64,000 nt of DNA from Deroplatys truncata (taxonomy: Eukaryota; Arthropoda; Insecta; Mantodea; Mantidae): positions 97,631,488 to 97,695,487 of the forward strand of contig CM060984.1 in the NCBI GenBank assembly GCA_030765065.1. The letters are read 5' to 3'. Of the stretch, positions 48,708 through 60,439 are shown piece after piece; positions within the stretch are counted from its first letter, which is position 1, and the number at the start of each line of letters is the position of its first letter. The notes below the pieces were generated by a model. The model was not told the origin of the DNA. It searched no databases and saw only the letters and a list, made by a program, of their open reading frames with translations. Both the position numbers and the translations under genes were made by a program.

Positions 48708-49535
48708 TTACTATGAAGTTGTGTTGTTAATTCAGGAAACTTATTCTATTATTTATTGTAAATCTAATACTAAAGCAGGCTGGGTGGAAAGTAAGTATAA
48801 ATACTGTAATAGACCTACAAATATAGAATGTTTGTAAGTTGAAATAAATATAAATTTTAACTCGATTTCTCGTTTTACATTGTTAAATAAACACGCAGTT
48901 AGTAATTTTAATTTGTTAATGTTAAGATGCAAAACAAGCAGATTAATTTTGAAAATATTACAAAAAAATTAATGCTCGATAAAACACAATTTAAAATATT
49001 GGAATATTTTATTCCAACACAATTGGAATAAAAGTAAGAAAAAATAAGGAAGACGTTTTCTTTTGCAGATAAAGGTTTCGCTTAAATTGACATTAAATTT
49101 GAAGTTTTACTGCAGAAAGCTTTTGAGAAAAGAGAAATAAAAATCTAGAGATATAATACCAGGGTTGAGATTACTGACAGTACAAGTTAGAATAGGAGCG
49201 CGTTATCACGGGCATAAGTATTGAGGGGTTGTACAGTACAGTCAGAAGTAGAAATCATGCCAGACGTACAAAAGGGCGTTCACTGGCGAGCGGAAACTTC
49301 ACTTCTAGTAAATTAAAACCATAATGTATTACAGTACCTGATATGCACACTCATGTAAAATAAGTAATGAGGTCATTATGAGAACCAACATGTAGAAACA
49401 CAGACAGAATTCGGTATAAAATAGAAATAAAATGTTTCTTACTTGGAATAGCAATTTAAATATTAACGTAGTTGATATTAGTATTGTGGTAATTCCATAA
49501 TATCTTTCGCTTTTATGCAATTAGGATATGATAGA
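48708..49535. other. Unassigned AT-rich interval
   Basis: Nothing recognised. Confidence 0.35.
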
Positions 49536-49539
49536 GTTA

Positions 49540-49992
49540 GAAGCGGAGGGGGACTTAGAACGTCGACTTACGTAGATTTGAACATCTGCAGATTTGAACT
49601 CTCCGGTTGCTGGCTGGTACAGCCGGCTGCCCCCCACCCCTGTGGGCTTAAATATCCTCGGGGGACCCGGGATCCGAAGACCCTTACTATCCGGGGGTAC
49701 GAAATTTTCCTCAAAGCATCCTTTTCCCCTGCCATGCGCATGCCGAGCTCTCCCACCGACACTTGCAACCCTATAAGAGACCAAACAATGAAAGGTGAAG
49801 TGAAATGAGAATGTAGGTGAAATGGAGGGACAGAAAATTCGGGGGATGTAATGATCCTTCCCAGCATTCGCCTAGTGACCCGGGAAAACTCCCGAAAAAA
49901 ATCGCATGGGTCAGGAAGCTTGGCCACGGGAATCGAACCCATGAATCTCGAATGCGAGCCACAGACGTTACCACCTGAGCCAACCCACTTGG
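49540..49992 (-). repeat. Type B SINE, best-preserved head
   Basis: Minus strand reads GTTGGCTCAGGTGGTAACGT (A-box) and GGGTTCGATTCCC (B-box), then TCGGGAGTTTTCCCGGGTCA, CTAGGCGAATGCTGGGAAGG and a GC-rich distal body. Confidence 0.82.
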
Positions 49993-50513
49993 TTTTTATG
50001 CAATTAATATTTTCTCAATGGAGTTTTATCATGGAGCAAAAAGCTCTTCCCCTGCCCCCTTATCTTTCCCTCCTTCCATCTAGCTTTTATGTACATATTT
50101 CTACATTTACTCGTTTCAGTTTCATTATATACTTCATTTGCTGTAGGTAACGATAAACCTATGGTGCTCAATTATTATCATTGTCGATATTAATTGCGAT
50201 ACCTTAAGTGATCATATGCTGATATTTGGATGTTAGATTTTTCCATAATTAGGTATATGTTTATCTCGAATCCTTTGTTATTTCAGTACAAATTCTTCTT
50301 CACCTCTCCTCCCTCCCTCCCTCCCTCTCTCTCTCTCTATATATATATAGTCGAATAGGCGCTTTCGGAGTGCATAAAATAAATTCACATATTTACCTTG
50401 TTAGGTTTTTTTTTTAATGCTCCATGTCAAAACGTTTTACGCCTAATACTTCTAAGAAGTCTTATTATTTGTAGCAGTTTTGTAGGATGCATATTTAAAC
50501 AGTTATAGCAGTT
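49993..50513. other. Interval with (CCCT)n(CT)n(TA)n tract
   Basis: A compound microsatellite lies at about 50307-50349; otherwise nothing recognised. Confidence 0.5.
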
Positions 50514-51389
50514 CTTTACTTTCTTTGCCACGTACATAGTAGGTAGAGAAGCTATTGCATTCGATCCAAAAATTCCGTACCGATATTTCACCGGAAATAC
50601 ATGTTTTGAGGTCCCTTGAATCCATATAACGCATTTTTAGAAAAAATGTCCGTGTGTGTGTATGTGTCTCTGTGAACTGCGTCACTCAAGAAACGAAAAG
50701 TCGGATAAATACTAAATTTAGCATTTAAGTTCAGCATCTTAGAAAGATGTGACAGGAAGGTTTTTAAGAAAATCCCTCCACCTCAACTGCCTTTTACATG
50801 AATTATTTTTTCAAAGAGTTTTGGTTTTCTAAAAATTGGCTCTTACAACTTTGATGAAAATTGCCATACATTAAATTTATTTACATGATAAATAAAATTT
50901 ATATATTGAATTTTCTGGGAATATCCTATGAACTCCTCTTCATTGGACATCAATTTTGTATAACCGTGTATAAACTGATGTACGTTAAGCGTTAGACGAA
51001 AACGCACTACACAAAAATGCACATCTTTTTAAACACGGAATTTATTTCAAATAGCATTTTTGTGGAGTAAGCCATTTCTAAAATATCCGTTATTAATTGT
51101 TCAATAGTTGGTCATTATTTAAAGCACTGTCAATTTTCGTTGATTCTCGCAATTGCATGAAAAGAGAATGGAATTTTAAGGCCAATATATAGCGTCCACT
51201 TCTTAAACATTTGACTATCGCTGTTTCCTAAGTTTGTATAACGAAAAGTGTAATGTAGCTATTTCTGCAAAGGTTTGTCTAGATTAAAATGAAATAATTA
51301 AGAAAATAAGCTTTCGTAGGAATTGTTTACATATCCACTAATAAACAATAGAGGGTATAGAAAATTATGTGTATATAACACATCAGATT
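50514..51389 (-). repeat. Family A copy, full length, older subfamily
   Basis: TTTACTTTCTTTGCCACGTA to TGTATATAACACATCAGATT. Confidence 0.88.
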
Positions 51390-51891
51390 ATCTTTGGTAG
51401 TATTAGTATATGTTTACTGACCACCAGGAGAAATGCGGAATTTATCCTGTATGATACGACTGAAGGCCGCCGGGTCTGACCGCAGCAAGTATGGAGTTGA
51501 ATGACCTCGCTCTGCGGTAGCCCAGTTCACGCAGCTACGGAGGGAAAAAGGATTTTCAGTTCATCTAATGTTATGGGAATAACTTTATGTGAAGCTATCT
51601 GTTGGTTGTGTTTGCTGTGTTAGTTATTAGGAAAACCTGTGTTTATTGTGTCGAGTTTTTCTCGAAAGGAGCCACATGTGGATTGTAAGCTTCAGTTTAT
51701 GCAGAAATTCCCTGGGGGTTTCCCTTTCTAACAAATCCATTTATAGGTTGTTAGATATATTTAAACTCAATGGGTGTGTTAGGCAGAAATAAACACAGTT
51801 AGCAATTCTAACCGAGAACTTAGACATAAGATATAGACCGTCGTGGAAAGAAGTTCAAGAAATTCGCTGTCTTTGTAGTGGTATTAATGTA
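51390..51891 (-). other. Possible leader/internal remnant of the Gypsy-like element
   Basis: This sits between the end of a family A copy and the primer site, where the leader and gag start of the element would be. I see no coding pattern in it. Confidence 0.3.
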
Positions 51892-51910
51892 GCCCCACGT
51901 TTGGGAGCCA
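51892..51910 (-). promoter_or_regulatory. tRNA-Lys primer-binding site beside the Gypsy-like LTR
   Basis: The minus strand reads TGGCTCCCAAACGTGGGGC, which is TGGCGCCCAACGTGGGGC (complement of the tRNA-Lys(CTT) 3' end) with one substitution and one extra base. Confidence 0.68.
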
Positions 51911-51913
51911 ATT

Positions 51914-52904
51914 TGTAACGGTATTACTTACAATGTTGATGCTTGTGATGTTTGTGTATGTGTTTACTTCATGTGAAGCCATCTTGTGACGTCATTAATT
52001 TGTTCGGTTTGTAGCTCCATCTGGTGTTAGCAATTTGCAGCAGTGTTCGTGTTCGTTTGAAAGAACGATATTGTTATCTTAATTAATTTTGGTTTACTGT
52101 CCTCGGCTAGCTATTATTTCTCGGTCGAACATATCTCTTGATCAGGGTTGTGTAAACGGAAAGGAATCTTTTATCCAAAAAGAACACTGATGAAGAAATT
52201 TGTTTTATACTTTTATTGTCGAACACGTTAACTATCACATTCATACATTGATCTTAACACTCGCCAAACTGAAACTGTTATAACAACTTCTTACTGATAA
52301 TTCTTTTAATCCACGTACTTCAATCTTTTGTATAATTAACTTTACCATACTTTAGATCTTTCATAATTCTGCTGCGCGTAGCTTGTGAATCTATATCCGA
52401 TGTATGCCGTACTAATACTTTCGACGAACTGACGGGAATGCGACGTGTAGTATGCAAAGAATTTTGATGAACTGACCGACTGAAGGACTTTACCTCTAAA
52501 CTAGCTTCTATTTATACTCCCACTCCCCGATATGCCTAAAATTATAACTGAACTGCAATTGGCTAATAAAACGCGCCAACATTAGCGTCTATTTTAATAT
52601 CCAATGAAAATTATGAATACATATGCTCTAGGGAAATATTCCAGAAGGTTCTCAACGGAAAAACGCGCCAACATTACGTAACTTCCTCGTTTCCAATAAT
52701 GATAAACAGCTCACCCACCCTCGCTGCATTATTGCACGCTATTATTGACAGTTTCAGTAAGGTCGTATAAACTTACTTATCAACAATAATTACAGTCAGG
52801 AAACATCTCAAATCAATGTCACATAAAAATGCATATTCATATTACAATCATTATTTACATTTAAGTAATTTGTGATACAAATTACTGCATCATCTTCCAT
52901 TACA
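51914..52904 (-). repeat. Gypsy-like LTR, minus orientation
   Basis: About 990 bp, starting TGTAACGG and ending CCATTACA, so the ends form an inverted repeat with one mismatch. On the low-coordinate side, three bases separate it from a tRNA-Lys-type primer site, which makes it the 5' LTR of a minus-strand element whose body and second LTR I cannot find. Minus-strand promoter features are TATAAATA at 52509-52516, a CCAAT motif near 52558, two copies of a 17-bp motif (AAAACGCGCCAACATTA at 52568-52584 and 52660-52676) and a heat-shock-element pattern at 52639-52651. Fossil fragment. Confidence 0.66.
52639..52651 (-). promoter_or_regulatory. Heat-shock-element pattern inside the Gypsy-like LTR
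   Basis: TTCCAGAAGGTTC: three perfect alternating units (TTC-nn-GAA-nn-TTC), about 125 bp upstream of the minus-strand TATAAATA. HSF trimers bind this layout. Function is untested. Confidence 0.45.
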
Positions 52905-52928
52905 GCTTGTATTTTGATAAAAGAATAA

Positions 52929-53439
52929 GGGGCCTTTCACAATGAAAATTAATCATACGAATACACGTAAAACCTACGCATAAACGTAATCCGATATGTT
53001 GTCATCCACAGCCACAAATATATGAGAGCATGAAACAACTGAGCTAATAAGGCAATCTACAAAGCGACCACCGACAGTGTACACGGCAAAAGCGGTTACA
53101 CGTCGTGTATCAATTGAACAAGAGCTAGAGCTATTCGGTTAAAGTACGTTAAACTCACAAAAAGCACTATCTAGCATCACAATTCGTTTAGCTGCGATTT
53201 TTATAAATACACTATTGATTCCTGGCCCATGTTCTTATGCAAAAAGGCAGTTAGCGTGTCAATACGGCGACAGAAACTCTTGTGTGAGATGGCAGAATAA
53301 TCACGTGATGAGAATCGGTCTCTGATTGGCTAGTTTCTCATATTGGACACAAACATAAACTTGAAAGTTTTGATCTTGCAAGTTTACGTATAATTCAATG
53401 TTTATTTTTATGTTTACGTGTTCCATTGTGAACGGTATC
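52929..53439. mobile_element. Short inverted-repeat DNA element
   Basis: GGGGCCTTTCACAATGAAAA at the left is mirrored by TTCCATTGTGAACGGTATC at the right (13 of 15 bases in CCTTTCACAATGAAA), with shared ACACGTAAA nearby. About 510 bp, no coding capacity. Confidence 0.55.
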
Positions 53440-54507
53440 ATTACATATCATCTAGTTTTCAAGTTAAGTTATGTTTACGCTTAATGGATTGGTCAGCTGT
53501 TACTCTAGAACTAAATCCATGCAATTATTATCTGTGAGGAATGTTTAAAGATAAAGTTTATGAGCATATCGCCATACACTCGACGAATAAGACGACAGTA
53601 TCTGCGTACCTAATTTTTGGCTGCACAAATTTGTCGAGAGTTCAATAATGCGTTCAACAGGTGCCAAGCTTGTATAAACGCAGAGGGGCGTATTTTCAAA
53701 CATTTCCAGCACAGAAAGATAAGTGCAATACATTAATAATGTTTCGCATTGTTGGAATTATCCAGCGGAGAAAGGGCTGGCCGGCCCACCACTACTACAT
53801 TAACGGATTTGTATAGCAGAACAGTAGGAGCAGCGGGCTACCAGTCGAATGTTTCAAGAGACATCCGATTTTACAGATATTACACTTCCTCATCACACTA
53901 CAATCGAGTTTGTATAGAAAAAGCAGTAAGAATACAATGCAACAAGACCATAATGGAGTAATTAAGAGGCAAGTGTGTTTATGAAACGAGCGGTAGCAGG
54001 TTTTATAATTTTCATACCAGCGTCTTAATTAGCATTATAGTTAAAAATTAACATTATGGTTAACATTATTATTATTATTATTAGTGCTTATAATTAAATA
54101 CTCGCAGAACCTGGCCTTCTGTTGCACAACTCGCAACACGCGAGTAGTTACAAACTACACTAGTGCAACAGATGGTAGTACTATTGAGTCCATGCCGTAT
54201 TTATAGACTTTTTACACGTAACGGGAAAATAAGACATTTTAAAGCAAAGGAAATGAACTCAATTTATTAGAATATTAATATTACAATGAACAGAATTTAT
54301 TTTATTTTAAATACACACATTTCATTGTTTATCTGAGGAATTGTTCCCAGTGGACTGCTGCCTTGAAGGTGTTAAAAGGTATGGGAGAGCTGCTCGCACA
54401 GCCTAGTAAGATCATAATGAGTCGCTGAAGCTTAATGGATGCCATTCTAGTTTAGTTACATCACATGTAATCAGCGTACTATAGTGTGGACGATCAAAAA
54501 GCATATT
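53440..54507. other. Unassigned interval
   Basis: A 70-codon frame at 53749-53961 has no recognised domain. (ATT)n lies at about 54067-54083. Confidence 0.4.
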
Positions 54508-55154
54508 CAGGGTGGACTATTTAAGTTGAGATTGTGCAATACCTCCAAGACTAAGCGTTGCAGAAAGAAATGTATTTAATAAAAGTTGCTTGATATTATA
54601 GAGGAAAGTAAATGCCATTGGTCATGTTTTGTTTGCAGGAGGTTATGATGGTCACTTTAGGGTCAATTTGTTTATTTTTTAAATGGGAATCTACGTTTTG
54701 TATGCTGTTTTCTCATTAGAAAATGGTTTATCAGAAGCTGTTTATTTTTGATGAGAAATAAGGAAACAAAATAAAAAAATGCTGGTTTCCAATTACGAAA
54801 TGTAACTTGACCCTCAAATGATAATCAATGGATGGTCCAACATTCATTGCGCTCTTAGTATACAGCAATTTAGAATTTTCGTTGTTATTTACTTTGGTGT
54901 AAGAACAACTGCAAAGTGCTTTATACACATGTTTAGTTTTTATGTGGAGTGAGAAAGCAACATAAAAAATGTACGTTCCCATTTAAAAAAATTAAATTGA
55001 CCCTAAAATGATCATCACAACGTCCTCCAAATAAAACGCGACTAATGGCATTTACTTCCCCCAATAATATCAAGCAACTCTTATTCAAGACATTTCTTTC
55101 TACAGCGCTTAGTTTTGGAAATATTGTACAGTCTCAACTTAAATGGTCCACCTG
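54508..55154. mobile_element. Long-inverted-repeat (fold-back) element at a TA site
   Basis: CAGGGTGGACTATTTAAGTT at the left is mirrored by AACTTAAATGGTCCACCTG at the right. The arms pair over about 210 bp, leaving little unique centre. TA lies outside each end, two or three bases off. A third, shorter copy of the arm tail lies inside at about 54757-54825 (TTGACCCTCAAATGATAATC). No transposase. Terminal style and TA site suggest a Tc1/mariner-type MITE. Confidence 0.75.
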
Positions 55155-55829
55155 TATAATACCTTTTGTAATGAGTGGCATTTTCAGGGAAGGTTTCCTA
55201 CACATTTCTCCATTTCGGAGAAATAAGCCAACACCTGAGGTATCTCTGAAAGCATCATAGATTTAAAACCAAACACGATCGATGGAACATACTTTCTAGG
55301 GACACGAAGGGTTTATTGAAAGTACGCCTTGCAGGGAGTCTGCAGATAATTAAATGAGATATATAGAGCAAACAGGTCGCAGCGTGGGAGTGAAATTTGG
55401 AAGCAAAGCAAAACCAGTCAGTACGATGTATGTGAAAGTTAGATGACTGGCGGGCAAAGCCTCCACAAGTTGAAAGAGCCGCTTGATTGACACGTTTATA
55501 TAGGAGGCTTTGGAGTATTAGAGATGACTAATGTTGATTGCGTCAACAACTCTATACCAGCTTTCTAACTCAAAAGTTTGGGGAAATTTTGCTTTGAAAG
55601 GCATTTCGTATTTTAGTGAATGCAGTTTTACAATGTTTAAAAACATTTTTTTTTATATTTAGAATACAAAACTCAGTCGTGTGTATTCTGAATTTGGGTT
55701 CAAAAGACCCTTATTAATCGCGCTTTGCAAAAAAAAATTAATTTTTAGGCCCTTTGAAAAGAATTAGACTAAAAAATGCCTGTTGTGTAATCCGCCATAT
55801 AGGGATTAAAAAAACTTACTTCAAATTAT
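55155..55829. other. Unassigned interval
   Basis: Nothing recognised. Confidence 0.35.
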
Positions 55830-56140
55830 GAATTACAGGAAAGACGTGTATTTTTCATTATCTCAAAAACGGCACCAATGACTTTGATTAAAATATATCT
55901 GAAACATTAATCTGACATATTAAATGTATGTCTTGAATTTTCTATGAATTATCTGTGAATTCCTGTTAATATAGAGCATTTTGATAATTGTGTATATCTA
56001 GAGAATCATAAGAGCTAGACAAAACCTTATAGAAGGAAAATTTTATTGCAAAGTTTATTAAAATACAGAATTTAGGTAAAAAATATTTTCGTAGAGTTAA
56101 CAGTCTTCTAAATATTTCATGTTGAATACTTATACCTCCC
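55830..56140 (-). repeat. Family A middle region, old
   Basis: TTACAGGAAAGACGTG..ATTATCTCAAAAACGGC to AAATTTTATTGCAAAG..ACAGAATTTAGG; ends missing. Confidence 0.55.
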
Positions 56141-56337
56141 AAGAGCGATTCTTTTTTTCTTTTCTTCACAGCAGAAATTTGCTATAATTATTGTTTATTT
56201 GTTCATTTTACTTTTATTTTATTTATATAGCCGCCTTTAACTACTCTGGCCATCGGGCGGCTTTACCCTTAGAAATAATTTATTTGGTATTGTTGCTTGT
56301 TGACGGTGGCACTTTACATATTACATTTATAACTTTC

Positions 56338-56450
56338 AAACAAACTCACATTTACTTTCACATTCATACTTCCAGACTCTGCTAGGGTTGTGCAGTGATT
56401 CTAAATCCCGCACAACAACCGGAAATTGAATCCGAGATCTCTGGGATTTG
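56338..56450 (-). repeat. SINE (type 2), minus strand
   Basis: Minus strand carries a degenerate B-box (GGATTCAATTTCC) and ACCCTAGCAGAGTCTGGAAG, ATGAATGTGAAAGTAAATG. Confidence 0.5.
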
Positions 56451-56599
56451 AATATATTCTTCCTTTTGATGAAACCTTTTACTGCAGCTTCCGCATGTAC
56501 CTGTACACTTATAGCTCGATTCCAAATAATGTTTGAACAAAAAGTGTCGTAATTAAGGCAATACGAATCCTGGAACATAGAGGCTTCTTTTGATAATAC

Positions 56600-58160
56600 A
56601 CTCTAGGAATGTATAGTTTTGGCTGCACAGAAGTTGGATAAATTCTATGCTCAGGAGCAGAAAAATTACAGTTGCCCTCTTTGGGGAAACAAGAGGGATC
56701 ATCGGCATGAGGGATTGCCCGCAAGGGGAGTTTTCTCTTCCCTGCTTTGGAATATTGTGGTGGACTGTGTACTCAAAGGTATGATCCAGTAGGGATGTTA
56801 CATACAAGACTATGAGGATTACATGACACTGGTTATCTTTGGGAAATTTCCCAATACAGCCTCAGATATGATGAATCGTGGACTGAGAAAAATTCACAAC
56901 TAGCGTATGCAGGAGGGCTTTTCATCAAACCTAGCGAAACAGTTGTTATTCCTTTTACCAACAGAAGGAATTTAAAAGGCCTAGGAAATCTTAAACTAGG
57001 TAATACACCCCTGGAATATTCAGAGTCAGTAAAATATCTGGATAAGAAACTGACCTGGAACGAACACATTGGTTTTACTCTCCGTAGAGCTAGATAGCAG
57101 CCCGTAACCACCAAACGCACTATTGGTATAAACAGGGCATGAAGCCACACATCAGCCATTGGTGCATGTTGCAATGGTTAGACACAAGCTTCTAGGACCA
57201 TCGTTTGTTGTGAAAAATACTACATCCTACTGTAGCAAGTAAGTTTATCAAGCTACAGAGACTGTCATGTCTTTGTATTACAGGGACTACACAAGTACTC
57301 CAACAATCCCATTGGTGACGCTTTTGATATTTCCTCCCATAGACATTTATTTACAAGTGGAGGCTAGTTACTGCCTACCGCTTAGTGCAAACAGGGAACT
57401 GGAGAGAAGCTTCAAAAAGTGGACACACCTCTATCCTAAATTTCGTGGATATTCCAGTATTGAGTATGCGGTATGATCTAACGAATACTTTATATGTCCT
57501 TTCCCTCCATTGAAGAACTCTCGGATCTCGAGAATATTGCATTGAAGGAACTACGCCTTATAGAATGTGACCAACACAGATGGATCCCGTATAGGGACAC
57601 AATCGGGCGCAGGCATATATGGCTTATCTGCGAGGACAAATATCAGTATAAACCTTTGGAAATATTGCAACATTTTCCCAGTCAGAAGTATTTACTATTA
57701 TTAGCTGTGCTCTAAGAGTTCTGAGAAAGGTTATAGTGGTAAAAAATTCTCTTCCTCACAGACAGTCAAAGTCCTTTAAAGCCACTCTCTTCAGATCAGG
57801 TAAACACTGGTATGGGAATGCCTAAATGTCCTGACTGTCCTGTCATTTCGCATTAGGCTCAAAATGCGGCGAGTGCCGAAACATCAGGACATCTAGGGAA
57901 ATGAAAAGGCTTTTCAGCTGGCTAAAAAGGGTACTGAGATATTCTTTGCTGGCCCTGAACCTTGGGTTGGAATTAATACATGTACAGACAAAAAAAACAG
58001 ATGGAAAACTTATCCTGGATAAACACAAGTCAGGAAACTGGTCTTAGGTCCATACAACACTCTTTCCTCACCTCTCCTGAAATTGGTAGAACAGGCATAA
58101 GGAAAGTATTTAGTTGCATTAATTTCTGAACATGGTCACTTCAGGAAACATCTGCGTACA
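56600..58160 (+). pseudogene. Jockey/I-type LINE ORF2 fragment: RT and RNase H
   Basis: The plus strand carries a decayed LINE polymerase. RT palm segments include WINSMLRSRKITV (about 56626), RDCPQG (about 56711, for RGCPQG) and QDYEDYM (about 56806) in place of the YADD active site, so the catalytic aspartates are degraded. The thumb region reads GLFIKPSETVVIPFTNRRN and KYLDKKLTWNEHI (56916-57075). A connection segment, CITGTTxSTPTI (about 57277), follows, and then RNase H-like LTDSQSPLKPLSSDQVN (about 57757). The tail GHFRKHL is at about 58135. Several frameshifts and stops separate these pieces (at least five frame changes by eye). The upstream endonuclease and ORF1 are missing, so the copy is 5'-truncated. 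Confidence 0.82.
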
Positions 58161-58257
58161 CTACAAGGATAAACCCATTTGTAGAATGCACAAATAATGC
58201 ATATCCTCTAAAAATGAAATAATATACAACTCATTTTCATTTAATATACAATCCAAA

Positions 58258-59047
58258 TAAAAAAATGTGATGTGTTACACTCACATGACTTTCTCTACTC
58301 TTGTACAAATTATTTATACAAACGCTTATTCTCCATCTACTTCATGTTAATCGAGATAAACATTTGCAGACTCTATCTTATTGCTAATTTTCTTGTAGAT
58401 GTAAGGGGAATATATATTTACAAGGGCAATTTGGAAATACAGTAGCCTTTAAGCACATACATATCTCTTAATAGCTGGTTGCTAGGTAGCACCATTCCCT
58501 TTCCCACAGATTAATACTCTTTGCATATCCAAGACAAAAAAAATGAATAACGAATTCCCATTTGGGAAAATAAGTATTGAAAAATTTAAGGGAATAACAA
58601 GTAATATCTCGAAAATGGTTCACTCAACAAAAAATGTATATGACATAAATTGTGTATTTTAACGCGATCTACATTTTTTGTGTAGTAAAATTTTGTCTTA
58701 TCTCTTGTGGTTTACCAGTTATACAAAAGTCGTTCACAATGAAGAATACTTTTGGAGACATTCCCAGGAAATTCAAGATATACATTTTATTTGTCATAAA
58801 AATATCTTAAACATATGTTATTTTAATCTAAAATCGTTAGAGCCATTTTTGAGAAAATTAAAATTTTCGAAAAATGTTCCATGTAAAGGGTAATCTGGCG
58901 TGGGAGGATTTTTTTGAAAACCTTCTTGTCGCATCTCTGGAAGATACTGAACCTAAATACCAAGTTTGGTGTTTATCCGACTGTTCGTTTCTGAGTTATG
59001 CTGTTCACAGACAGACACACACACAGACACACACAAACGGACATGTA
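58258..59047 (+). repeat. Family A copy inserted in the LINE, right end lost
   Basis: AAAAAAAATGTGATGTGTTACA start; runs to CACACAAACGGACATG and stops there, short of the final 130 bp. Confidence 0.88.
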
Positions 59048-59059
59048 ATTTCATTTTCC

Positions 59060-59240
59060 AAAATTTAATATTCATGAAATTGCTGTCAATAAAGCAACAT
59101 CTCATATCCTCTTTGACTGCCCATTTCTGGCAAGAAAGAGACTTACTCTTTCTATAACCAGGGAAGATCTAGGGAAGGATGCTGACATTGGAACCAACAT
59201 ACTGCAACTTGTTCAGGGAACATATTTTGGAAAACGATGA
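59060..59240 (+). pseudogene. C-terminal end of the same LINE, beyond a family A insertion
   Basis: Translation gives KATSHILFDCPFLARKRLTL and then GKDADIG..NILQLVQGTYF, the usual C-terminal segment of Jockey/I-type ORF2 (HLLFDCP-x-LA-x-x-R). It follows the 58160 fragment once the intervening family A copy (58258-59047) is disregarded. Confidence 0.75.
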
Positions 59241-59455
59241 AGGCATCCTTTCCAATGAGGTCGTACAATAAACCTTTTTAGACTGACGTGCGGGAGGTCA
59301 ACAAATCTCTAACAAAGAATCCCCGTTATCTATCTAACGCAATACGAATAGAAGAATCACTTTTTAACGACTACTGTAAGGTATGTTATCGAATTTGTGA
59401 TGTACGAGTATGGTGAAAGCTTTATAACAACACACACACAGAGTTGTACTTCTGT

Positions 59456-59693
59456 TTATAGGTAGAAATATGGCATTCCATCTAAAAATTCGAAATCGAG
59501 ATTTTCCGGAAATACATGTTTTGACGAACGCAAAAAAATTTGGAAAAAGGTATGTAGGTATAAGTGCGGTGAGCACCATAACTCAAAGACAAATTGTGAG
59601 GTATATACCAAATTTTATATTTAAGTTTAGCATCTCCCACAGGTGCTACGAGCTCTTCAAGAAAACCCCCATACTAATACTATTCTTTATATG
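59456..59693 (-). repeat. Family A right-end segment
   Basis: GGTAGAAATATGGCATTCCA to AACCCCCATACTAATAC, directly abutting the next copy. Confidence 0.7.
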
Positions 59694-60396
59694 AAAAAAA
59701 TCTAATGTGTTACACTCACATGACTTTCTCTACTCTTGTACAATCTATTTTTACAAACGACTATTCTCCATATGCTTCATTATAATCGAGATATCGAGAT
59801 GTCAATCTTATTGGTAATTTTCTTGTAGATGCAAGGGGAATATGGTAGCTTTTAAGCGATAGTCAAATATTTTAACGCTGGTTGCTATGTGGCGCATTCC
59901 ATTCTCTTTGCATGTCCAGGACATAAAAAAAATGAATAACGAATTTGAGAAAAAGTATAAGTATTGGAAGATTTAAGGAAATAACAAGCAATATCTCGAA
60001 AACGGTTCACTCAACAAAAGAAATGTATATGACATAAGTGGTGTATTTTAACGCGATCTACATTTTTTGTGTAGTAAAATTCTGTCTATCTCTTATGGTT
60101 TACCAGTTATGCAAAAGTCGTTCACAATGAAGAATACTTTTGGAGACATTCCCAGAAAATTCGAGATATACATTTCATTTCTCGTGACATTATGTTAAAC
60201 ATATGATATTTTAATCAAAATCGTTAGAGCCATTTTTGAGAAAATTAAAATTTTCGAAAAATGTTCCATGTAAAGGGTAGTCTGGGGTGGGGGGATTTTC
60301 TTGAAAACCTTCGTGTCGCATCTCTGGAAGATACTGAACCTAAATACCAAGTTTGGTGTTTATCCGACTGTTCGTTTTTGAGTTATGCTGTTCACA

Positions 60397-60439
<43 letters not shown>

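Noticed and set aside
49905-49992. tRNA-like sequence with good A and B boxes
   Set aside because: It continues into a repeated body shared with several other loci and lacks a closed acceptor stem; it is a SINE head, not a tRNA gene.
52555-53340. Clustered CCAAT-type motifs suggesting a host promoter region
   Set aside because: They fall inside the LTR and the neighbouring inverted-repeat element; no host exon is near.
53749-53961. 70-codon plus-strand frame
   Set aside because: No family pattern and no supporting signals.
56230-56262. Hairpin AGCCGCC...GGGCGGCT as a terminator or RNA structure
   Set aside because: A seven-base stem alone in a repeat-rich eukaryotic region is weak; no associated transcript feature.
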